This document shows positions 7,379-16,000 of a stretch of 44,914 nucleotides of DNA, one piece after another. This DNA is from Fidelibacterota bacterium (GTDB taxonomy: Bacteria; Fidelibacterota; UBA2242; JAOZSR01): positions 1 to 44,914 of the forward strand of contig JAOZSR010000020.1 of NCBI GenBank assembly GCA_029939575.1. Reading direction: 5' to 3'. Both the position numbers and the translations under genes were made by a program. Every line of letters starts with the position of its first letter. Positions within the stretch are counted from its first letter, which is position 1. Below the pieces are notes generated by a model. It searched no databases. It was not told where the DNA came from and saw nothing but the letters and a program-made list of their open reading frames with translations.

Positions 7379-9643
7379 TCACTTTAATAATATCATTTTT
7401 TTATTTATCATTCTCTGGTCATCGATAATTAATTGATAAAAATATATTCCACTCGGTTGATTTCCGGATTCCCAACTAATTTTATATTTACCTGATGGTT
7501 TTTCTCCAATATCCAGATTTTTTACCTCTTGACCGGCAAGATTAAATATTCCTATTTTCACCTTACATCGATTTGGTATCTGATATTGGAAATTAGTGGT
7601 AGAATTAAAAGGATTGGGAAAATTTTGGTAAAGGTGAAAATCATTAGCAACCATTCTCTGGTTTGGCTCTACGGAGGTTAAAAATTCGGAAGCAACGACT
7701 TTTACATCATCAATAAACCAACCCCGATCAATTAAACAGGAATCTGTCTTCATAAAAAATCGAAATTGCAGAGAATCTCTCTGATTAACCTGCAATGGTA
7801 GAATAATTTTCTCCCATTCCCTGATTTCCCCAGTATATACCTGGCTTAAATTACGCCACATTTCATCATCATATTTCACCTGAACCCAGGCCGAATCCCA
7901 GCCTTTTTCAATAGTATATTGATGTTTAAATTCAAGATGCGCCGAACTAAATTGCGAAACATCAAAAATTTGTAATGGCTTTAACCAGTATTCCAATCTA
8001 TCAGGATAAAAATTCTTCGGGAAATCATTAACAACTTTACCTTGCTCAAAATGGAATTCATCGGTCACATCCCAGTCCGAATTTGTCGATGAAACCCAGT
8101 TTTCACAACCTGCTTCAAAATCATCTTCAAAAATAATATTTCCAAAGGGTAATCTCATTGAAAAATTGCTTTGTTCGGAAATATCAACCGAATCACACCA
8201 GATAACATAATTTTCTGATTCACAACTCACGAAATATTTTGTTTCAGGCAAAATAATAGATTCACCACTGTTGAGAAACTGCATTCCTCCCCAGGAATCA
8301 AAAATCCTTATCTGTCCTTCAATAAAATTGCCATTCTGATCTTGCAGGTTGAAAGTAGTATTTTTTGTTGAAAGTGGATTTAATAAAACATTTCTCACAG
8401 TTGGACCACCAATATTTGTTACTATATTTTCAATGACCTGTGTCTCGTATCCAAAACATGAGATCCGCATTTTGTAGGTTCCGGGTAAGAGTAATTTTTG
8501 AAAAGTTCCTGTCTCAGGATGAGATGTCCATGGCCAGTTCATCCGCTCATCTCTACCGGGAAATTCTATCCTTGCCTGCAAAGGATTGTGAGTTACAGCG
8601 TCCAGAATCTGACCTTTTATCATACTCCCTGATTCATTATAACCCAATACACGATCGAGCAGGTAACCTACACCTTCATTCACCCGATCAAAAGTATCTT
8701 CTACGATCAAACTATCAGGCTGAAGATTATGTGTCCCAATTTCCATCAAAAACTGGTAACTGCCCTGTTTAAAATAAAACCAGGAATGGGCATTTCCTTT
8801 TCTGCTTCCCACACAATTCAATTCATAATGGTCAATATGATTTTCCTTTAAAATATGATTCGACAGATTTATTCCCAGGTCAGAATAAATATCATAATCT
8901 GCATTTTCCTTATACAGATATTTCCAGGGATAATAAATAATTTCAGGTGTACCGGTTCGGGCACTGTGAAAAGCGATTGACCAGGTAAATCTGTGTTTTT
9001 CAGCAAAATCACGAATTGCTATGTTTTCACTTTCTGAAAATGGCGCAGATCCACGATAATAATCATAATCACCGTGTCCCAAAGAATCGCCGTGATCCCA
9101 AAACATATCATAATTCCGATTAGCATCGACACCGTCAAAGTCGTAACCGATTCCTGCAGTAATATCCAATTCTCCGTCATTATCATTATCTCTGAGGTTT
9201 TTTCGCCAGGTATTATCTAGCCCGGAATGTACTATCCCAAGACCATCAGGATTCATTGTAGGAACTACATAAATTTGCAATTCATTTACCCAAATCCGGG
9301 TATGCATTCCAGTAGTATATTTTTCCATCAATTGCTCCATAAATCTGATAGCAAACTCCAATCCCAAAACTTCTTCGGCGTGACACTGACCGATTATCAG
9401 GATCTCCGGTTCATTCTCATCAATCTCGGGATGATCAGAGATTTTCACTGCATAAATCGGCCTGTTTTCCACCTGGGAATAACCGATAGTATCAACTTTG
9501 ACCAATTGAGGGTATTTAGATTGCAACTCCAAAACAAAAGTATCAATTTCTGCAGGTGAATAATAGCAGGATGGTAGTTGTGCAAAAGTATCGTGTACAA
9601 AGAATAATACTAACAAGCACAAAATAATATATTTTAGTTTCAT
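7379..9643 (-). CDS. Secreted M14 zinc carboxypeptidase with sorting domain
   Basis: About 754 residues from the chosen ATG at 9643, which gives a clean signal peptide (MKLKYIILCLLVLFFVHDTFAQ) and an AGAAAG ribosome site; an in-frame ATG 48 bases upstream would add a basic tail. The M14 domain has zinc ligands His88 and Glu91 in GQCHAEEVLG and His226 in IAFHSA, substrate-binding residues in NTWRKN and DANRNYD, and catalytic Glu301 in FLMEIGTH. A CarboxypepD_reg-like beta domain, a jelly-roll-like segment and a C-terminal sorting domain (NFPNPFNSTTNFQY, ending KKMILLK) follow. It should trim C-terminal residues from peptides outside the cell and would complement the C25-like endopeptidase encoded just downstream. 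All key residues are present. Confidence 0.9.
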   Translation of the reverse strand: MKLKYIILCLLVLFFVHDTFAQLPSCYYSPAEIDTFVLELQSKYPQLVKVDTIGYSQVENRPIYAVKISDHPEIDENEPEILIIGQCHAEEVLGLEFAIRFMEQLMEKYTTGMHTRIWVNELQIYVVPTMNPDGLGIVHSGLDNTWRKNLRDNDNDGELDITAGIGYDFDGVDANRNYDMFWDHGDSLGHGDYDYYRGSAPFSESENIAIRDFAEKHRFTWSIAFHSARTGTPEIIYYPWKYLYKENADYDIYSDLGINLSNHILKENHIDHYELNCVGSRKGNAHSWFYFKQGSYQFLMEIGTHNLQPDSLIVEDTFDRVNEGVGYLLDRVLGYNESGSMIKGQILDAVTHNPLQARIEFPGRDERMNWPWTSHPETGTFQKLLLPGTYKMRISCFGYETQVIENIVTNIGGPTVRNVLLNPLSTKNTTFNLQDQNGNFIEGQIRIFDSWGGMQFLNSGESIILPETKYFVSCESENYVIWCDSVDISEQSNFSMRLPFGNIIFEDDFEAGCENWVSSTNSDWDVTDEFHFEQGKVVNDFPKNFYPDRLEYWLKPLQIFDVSQFSSAHLEFKHQYTIEKGWDSAWVQVKYDDEMWRNLSQVYTGEIREWEKIILPLQVNQRDSLQFRFFMKTDSCLIDRGWFIDDVKVVASEFLTSVEPNQRMVANDFHLYQNFPNPFNSTTNFQYQIPNRCKVKIGIFNLAGQEVKNLDIGEKPSGKYKISWESGNQPSGIYFYQLIIDDQRMINKKMILLK

Positions 9644-9692
9644 AGATTTCTTTCTTCTAATTTTTTTAATCGGGTTATCCCTGATTCTCAAA

Positions 9693-9751
9693 TTTTGGAG
9701 TACATTATTCGTAATAATACAAATTCAACATAGTCGATTCACTCTACATCT
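9693..9751. repeat. Palindromic repeat element, degenerate copy
   Basis: The element matches the copy at 9897-9956 over about 60 bases, from TTTTGGAGT and ATTATTCGTAATAAT to AGTCGATT and ACTC. The first inner hairpin (ATTATT/CGT/AATAAT) is intact. The second (AATTCAAC/ATA/GTCGATT) and the outer stem have mismatches, so this copy looks decayed. The gap between the flanking minus-strand genes (9644-10037) holds no gene: only these two elements, a hairpin at 9768-9806 and a terminator-like hairpin. Confidence 0.75.
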
Positions 9752-9767
9752 TATTCCTTAAAGAACC

Positions 9768-9806
9768 AAACCCAGTTTCAGGAAGCGAAGCGAGCCAACT
9801 GGGTTT
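9768..9806. repeat. Inverted repeat, AAACCCAGTT / AACTGGGTTT
   Basis: Ten-base perfect arms (9768-9777 and 9797-9806) enclose a 19-base loop that is itself repetitive (GCGAAGCGAGC). It lies between the two palindromic elements. No T run follows on either strand, so it is not an obvious terminator. Function unknown. Confidence 0.7.
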
Positions 9807-9896
9807 CGGCGTATACAGTGCACAATAATTGGTACTGCCAAAAATAACTCAGCGTTCCAAATCCGCGAAACCCGTTTGGTCTGAAAATCTTCAATA

Positions 9897-9956
9897 TTTT
9901 GGAGTGCATTATTCGTAATAATGCTTGAATCGACACAGTCGATTTACTCCATATAT
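9897..9956. repeat. Palindromic repeat element, intact copy with three-way-junction potential
   Basis: Outer arms TGGAGT and ACTCCA pair with each other. Between them lie two perfect hairpins, GCATTATT/CGT/AATAATGC and AATCGAC/ACA/GTCGATT. The whole element can therefore fold into a three-way junction on either strand. A decayed copy lies about 200 bases away in the same orientation. The build resembles REP- or MITE-type elements; no transposase is in the window. Confidence 0.8.
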
Positions 9957-9996
9957 CACTCCATATCTTTTTTCAAAAATTTTGGGTCTTCAAAAT

Positions 9997-10021
9997 CTTG
10001 CAGGTCTTAAAGACCTGCAAG
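9997..10021 (-). terminator. Hairpin, probable terminator downstream of the 10038 gene
   Basis: CTTGCAGGTC and GACCTGCAAG form a perfect 10-base stem with a 5-base loop, 17 bases beyond the stop codon of the minus-strand gene above. On the minus strand ATTTTG follows, a weak T tract. It is probably the end of the transcript that begins at pgsB, but the same hairpin could also be an interspersed repeat. Confidence 0.5.
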
Positions 10022-10037
10022 GTTTTATAACCACATC

Positions 10038-13000
10038 TTACCTGACTAAGGTAACAGTGGTACGCAAAACATTATTCTTTGTTTTAATTTTGCAAAAGTA
10101 TAATCCGGAGGGCATTAATCTTCCGGCGGAATTTTTCCCATTCCATTGATAATTCCAATATCCGGATTGACCCGTGTGTACTTTTTCCTGAAAAATCATT
10201 TGTCCCTGCAGATTATAGATCGATAAAGTAACATTCCCCGGTTCCCTGATCCGGGTTTTCAAAGTTACCTCAGGATTAAATGGATTCGGATAAGCGGAAA
10301 TAAGGTTAAAATCTTTTGGTGTATTAGGCTGCTCATCAATATTATCAACAAGAATATCTATAAAGGATGCATAAAGATTTGTGAGTTCGGTTTTCCCTGA
10401 ACTCCTCTTGTCTTCCCATAAAATATACCATTCTGGGAAATCTGATGTTTGCAAACCTGTTATTACCGGATTGACTTGTTTATTTGAAGCTAAACAGATG
10501 GGAGTCTCTCCCTCGCTATTACTATATGAAATAATATCAGAAGATAATACTTCCCTGCTATAATCTTCATAAACAATGTAATATTCAGAACAATTGCCTT
10601 CATTTTTATTAATATAATCAATTTTAGGATTAAGCTGATTATAACTCTTGTCCGAAATTATTTTCTCATCTTCTACTCCGGACTCAAGCCAGGATTTCAA
10701 ATAAATGTCAAAATCAGTTCCATTCCGAAAATCCTGCCAGGTTATTGAATAATATGGGGAATTATCACTTTCCCAAATCGAAGCATTAGCACGTGACTGA
10801 TCATTAATTTCTCCACAAACCAGTTCGCCCTGATTGGAAAATAATAAGGACCCATCGCTATTGATTATCTGATGATAAAGATCACCGTCAAAACCTCGTC
10901 GGTCTTCCCAAACAATTAAGAGATGATTTTCGCTTTTGGCAAAAGTCGGATTTGTCTGATTTCCGCTGGTATCACAAAGAGCTAATGAGTCTGTTAAAAA
11001 ATTGCCGTCAATATCCAGAAGTCGATAATAGAGATTCTGATCTGACCAATCTCCACCCTGCCATACCGCGATCAAAGTATCGCCAAAACAAAAGAATCCC
11101 TGCAGATTATCATCTCCATAAGCCGCAGTGATCTGAACACCTTCTTCACCCCACAAAGGATTTCCGTTTTCATCATAGCGCTGAGCATAAACATCATAAT
11201 CAAAATAACTTCTGAGGTCAGACCAGCCGACTATCATTCCTTCTGATTGGTCGGAAATTACTATTGGTTTAATTTGGTCTGCATAGGTATCTTTTACTTT
11301 GATCCCGACGCTATCCCAAAGACTTTTTCCCTGAAAATTTATCTTTTGTACATAAACCTGTTTTATACCCATTTGTAAATCTTCCCAGGCTGCATAAAAA
11401 GTTGTATCATCGAGAATTACATCAAAATTTGTCTGGAATCTTTCCGCAACAGAACAGATTTGTTTACCATTATTTTCAAATTGCAAATCCATATTGGAAT
11501 ACATCTTTTGCATATAGATATAAGTTCCGAGAAATGCTTTCCTATGATCCTGCCAGAAAACCCACATATCTTTATTTTTATCGGCAATGATTTTTGGGGT
11601 ACGTGCATCTCCATCAATTCCGAAATATATTTGTTCCCCATTTTCCTGCAAATGAAGAATTCCGGAATTATCGACATACTGGCCAAAAATTCCGATAGAG
11701 CCTGTCCGGGCATCACCCCAGATTGCTATTGCTCCATCTGAGCCATCTGACCGAAAAAGTGGTGAAAATTGATAGAGCGAAGCATTACAGATCAATAGAC
11801 CATCCTGCTCCCAGGTAACATTTCCTGCGGAATCTATATGCTGTCCGTAAATATCATCCTTTGGAAAAGCTCCATTCCGCTCATCCATCCAGATCACGAA
11901 TCCGCCTCCGGAATTATCAGATATTACACGAGGTTGAATCTGACTCATTGAACCTGAAGTCACAGCAATTGAGTTTTCACCCCATAAAAAGTCACCGTCA
12001 GCAGAGATACGTTGTCCATAAATATCCGGATAATAGGGGTCAACTTTATAATCTTCCCATACAACAATCACACCACCCTGGCTATCTGAGGTTATTCGTG
12101 GATTTATTTGTGTACCAGCAGCATTATCAAGCGGTATTCCAGCTTCTCCCCAAAGTAATGTTCCTGCTGTATCAAGACGTTGTACATAAATATCTCCCTG
12201 ATTATCTTCACGAAAATCACGCCAGCTGACAATCACTCCCAAAGGCGTTGTGAATACAAGTTTTGGACTTTCCTGGGCACCGGCATCATTACAGATCATC
12301 ATTCCATTTTCTGTCCATTTATAAGTACCATTTTTTGTAAAACGCTGAGCGTAAAGATTCACATCAGACTGTACTCTTGTATCAGCCCAGGTTACAATAG
12401 CGCCACCTGCACCGTCTTTATCAATACTTTGGGAACCCTGTACACCAAGTTCTGCACAAACAGCGAGCCCGTTTTCCTGCCAACCGGCTTCTACATTTCC
12501 AGCACTGTCAATATGGGAAATATACAAATCACCGTCAGTACTGTTTCTATAATCATTCCAGCAAACATAAGCACCATGATTATCGTCATCTGCCATTCTG
12601 AGGGAAATCTGTTTAGATACATTTGTACATAATGGTATACCTTCTGCATCCCACAGTAAATTTCCATCAGCATCAACTCGCTGAGCATAAACATCACCTG
12701 TAGAATCAGAGCGAAAATCAATCCAGCTAATTACTACTCCACCTGAGCCGTCCGTAATACAAACCGGATCTTCCTGCCTGCCTTCAATTTGAATGATAGC
12801 CGCACCTTCTTCGCCCCAGACTAAATCTCCGTTAACATTTATTTTCTGAGCATATACATCTCGACCGCCTGTTCTGGTATCAGACCAGACCATAATCACT
12901 TCACCCTCATTACCGGTTGATGCGCTGCGAAACCATTCCACATGTTTTCCCTGTCGGATAGCAGCTTCCGGATATTCGGCCCGGGAAAATTGGGCATTTA

Positions 13001-13046
13001 TCAATAACAGTAAAAAAAATAAAAAGAAATATTTTTTCAGTTTCAT
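10038..13046 (-). CDS. Secreted repeat protein (probable beta-propeller or beta-solenoid) with sorting domain
   Basis: A 1002-residue exported protein with signal peptide MKLKKYFFLFFLLLLINAQFSRA. From about residue 30 to 900 it consists of a dozen or more ~55-residue repeats. Each follows a pattern like GGVIVVWEDxR, then DIYAQRIDxDGxxLWGExG, with conserved Trp, Asp and Tyr. The last ~85 residues are a sorting domain (YPNPFNPEVTLKTRI, ending TTVTLVR). No catalytic motif is seen, so it is likely an adhesin-like or scaffold surface protein. Its ATG overlaps the stop of the upstream dockerin-tailed gene (ATGA), showing translational coupling. The function is not known. Confidence 0.8.
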   Translation of the reverse strand: MKLKKYFFLFFLLLLINAQFSRAEYPEAAIRQGKHVEWFRSASTGNEGEVIMVWSDTRTGGRDVYAQKINVNGDLVWGEEGAAIIQIEGRQEDPVCITDGSGGVVISWIDFRSDSTGDVYAQRVDADGNLLWDAEGIPLCTNVSKQISLRMADDDNHGAYVCWNDYRNSTDGDLYISHIDSAGNVEAGWQENGLAVCAELGVQGSQSIDKDGAGGAIVTWADTRVQSDVNLYAQRFTKNGTYKWTENGMMICNDAGAQESPKLVFTTPLGVIVSWRDFREDNQGDIYVQRLDTAGTLLWGEAGIPLDNAAGTQINPRITSDSQGGVIVVWEDYKVDPYYPDIYGQRISADGDFLWGENSIAVTSGSMSQIQPRVISDNSGGGFVIWMDERNGAFPKDDIYGQHIDSAGNVTWEQDGLLICNASLYQFSPLFRSDGSDGAIAIWGDARTGSIGIFGQYVDNSGILHLQENGEQIYFGIDGDARTPKIIADKNKDMWVFWQDHRKAFLGTYIYMQKMYSNMDLQFENNGKQICSVAERFQTNFDVILDDTTFYAAWEDLQMGIKQVYVQKINFQGKSLWDSVGIKVKDTYADQIKPIVISDQSEGMIVGWSDLRSYFDYDVYAQRYDENGNPLWGEEGVQITAAYGDDNLQGFFCFGDTLIAVWQGGDWSDQNLYYRLLDIDGNFLTDSLALCDTSGNQTNPTFAKSENHLLIVWEDRRGFDGDLYHQIINSDGSLLFSNQGELVCGEINDQSRANASIWESDNSPYYSITWQDFRNGTDFDIYLKSWLESGVEDEKIISDKSYNQLNPKIDYINKNEGNCSEYYIVYEDYSREVLSSDIISYSNSEGETPICLASNKQVNPVITGLQTSDFPEWYILWEDKRSSGKTELTNLYASFIDILVDNIDEQPNTPKDFNLISAYPNPFNPEVTLKTRIREPGNVTLSIYNLQGQMIFQEKVHTGQSGYWNYQWNGKNSAGRLMPSGLYFCKIKTKNNVLRTTVTLVR

Positions 13047-16000
13047 ATTTCTGACCTTTCTAGAATCATATAAACTAACAACACAATGTCCTGCACATTT
13101 AATACGCCATCTTCATTCATATCTGATGCATAAAATTCACTTTCTTCCGCAATTTCGGTTCCGACAACAAAACGTACAAGTTTTACAACATCGAGTACAT
13201 TTACCAATTCATCAAAATTAATATCACCAAAATGTGAAATTGATAATGATAATGGAATATTAATTAGCGGTGCATTCTCAGAATTATTACTGATTACAAC
13301 ATTAGCTAAGTTATAATCAAATTCTGCCTCTTCGGAATTTACGGAAATAGTCAATGTATCCTGCCATCCAGGCTGAATAATTCCATTTGCCGGAGCTATT
13401 GAAGCCCAGTTTGAAGGAGGAACAAAACAAACCGCCAAATTATTATGAACATAATTTGGGTCATTATGAGCTACTGTCAAACCATCATTTCTGTAATTAT
13501 TTTGAATACCAATTGTATGAGAATTTAATGGACTGTTAACTTCAAGATACTGAAAAGTAATCTTGCCACTTTTAGTAAGAATAAGCTGGAAAGTATATGG
13601 ACCGGTATTCCCCCAATGAGGAGTATTTATATAAGAAACAATTGCTGTATCAACTTCATTTGTCCAAAAATAATTTTCACCCTGAAGTCCATCCTCTCCA
13701 TTTAAATCATCCCAGAAAACAGCAAGTAAATTTTTAGGAGCATCATTGGATGGTAAATATTGATTTTGGCATTCAGTAGAGTTGGAATTAAAACTCAAAA
13801 ATCCATTGGAACAGACATTAACAGAACCAAAATTCACTCCATAAAAGGGCATTGAAAAACCCAAATCAAAAGGCCCGATTGATTCATCATCGATATCATT
13901 TGTAAAATATATCCTGTTTTCAGATGAAATAATATCAACCCAGTCAAATTCAGGTCCATCGGGATTATCAGAATCATACCAAAAATAACCAAAATTATCA
14001 GGACCTCCCTGGGCGTTTGGATGATCATTATCCGCTGATTTCTGATACATAATATCCGCAGAATAGGATAGATTTGCACCACCTGTATTCGAAATTACTA
14101 CCTGCTTCTCAGATTCTGTGTTTTCCGGTAAAATAAAATCCAAAGAAGATGGTGAAGATGCAATTGCCGGTGGAGCTGTTTTTATACCTTTATTTGTGGT
14201 GAAAAAGATAGTACTGTGATCTGATAACTCTTTGGCTGTGGTCGGATAAATATTGGAATAAACATATTTTAATCCAATTTCATGGCCAGCTTTCTGAATT
14301 CCTACAGTTGAATAATTATCATAACTGTCAATATCATTGATTTCTTTATATTGAAAAAGAATTTCACTGTCTCCTGTTTCCGTCAGATAATAATTCTGAT
14401 CAAAAATAATTACCTGAAATGTCTCTTCAGTATGGTTATCATACTCATTATCTGTTCGACTCCACTCAATAATAAAACGGTGGTTGGCTTCATCAAAATA
14501 TTGATAAACTTTGCCGGTTCCTGATCCCGATGATAATCTGAGATCATCCCAAAAAGGAGCAATTAATGAATTTGGTCCGGGTGGCGATGGAATATCCCAG
14601 TTTCTTGGGTTAACTTCAGATGAAGTTCCGGCAGCCAGCCAGCCATTAGAGCAAACCGTGATTTGCATGAAGTTTCCACCGTAAAAAGAAAAAATAAAGG
14701 GACAATTAATAATTTTACTCTTATCACCACCTTCAGAATAATCATTTAAAGGAATAATAGTACCGTTTCCACCATAATTAGGATCAATTTCTATCCAGTC
14801 GTAGGCTTTTGTCATTGAATATTCTATGTCATTACTCCCAAAAGCATAATATCCATATTGATCAGGTCCGGTTGGATCTTCCTTACCAGGAGTTCCTATT
14901 TCTAATTCAAGGGAATGGCTCATTATCAATCCTTCTGCGGAAGTTATCTGAAAATCAAACTCCGCCTTTGTACCGGGGAAAGATTTTTCATTAACAAAAA
15001 AGGTATAGAGATTGGAATCATTTTTTACAATCTGTTGTGGGAAGATTGTATCAAAAACACAAATCTCGTTGTCAATGACAATATCTTCATTAGTTGTGGT
15101 TAATTGGGCTGTAACATCTGTTAATAATATAGTTCCGGTATTTTTAAGTGAAAGGAAAATCGTACAATTTTCTCCAGGTCCTGCATTTCCATCACCTCCG
15201 GCATCATTAATAGCACTATCCTCGATTTTCAGGATTAATCCTGATACCATTATAAGCAGATCAGAATTCCAACTATTACCAGAAATATCCTTAACTTCAA
15301 AATTAAATCGGGCTGTATATTCATCAGGACAACTGGAATTAACTTCGATAATCAATGGATTATCAGAAGTTACTATCAGCCCACTTGCAATTGACCCGAT
15401 ACTAATCGAATCACTTAGAATTGTTAAATACTCATCATCTACCGACAAAATTCCATAAACATTTTCAGCATTGGCTGTGCCAAAATTTTTCACAATTGGA
15501 AAAATCTCAATCACTTCACCTGCTTCAATAATGCCATTACCATTGCCATTACTTTCACCATTTGAATCATCGTCAATTTCATAACCTGATAATCCACAAT
15601 ATGCTCCGGCTGAAGTTACATTTATTACTGCTGTTTTAGGATGACAATTTGGTTTTGATACAGTCAAATTTATGTTACTTGTCAATAAATTTTGTAATGG
15701 AAAATTGATTTTTCCACCGGAATTTGTATATCCACCCTTAAAAAGACTCTGCCCATTATTTTGAGAAAGACAAATATAAGCATCTTCTACAGGTTGATTA
15801 GATGAACTGACTTCAACTTCAATAAAGTTTGAGCCAACATGAATAGTTGATGGAAAAACTACATCCAGTGGCTGTGGAACTTTACTCCACATTGATAAAG
15901 CCGGATCGCCTAAAATTCCATAAATGTTAAAATAAAATTCTACCGTTCCACCAGGATTTGACATATGAGGAAAATTCTTAAGCACCTCAAGTTTTGAACG

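Noticed and set aside
11861..12632. Long plus-strand frames (122 and 150 codons) inside the repeat-protein gene.
   Set aside because: They are antisense shadows of the repetitive minus-strand gene; no ribosome site or recognisable domain.
15012..15458. A 148-codon plus-strand frame within the dockerin-tailed gene.
   Set aside because: Antisense to a well-supported secreted protein with clear domains; low-complexity composition.
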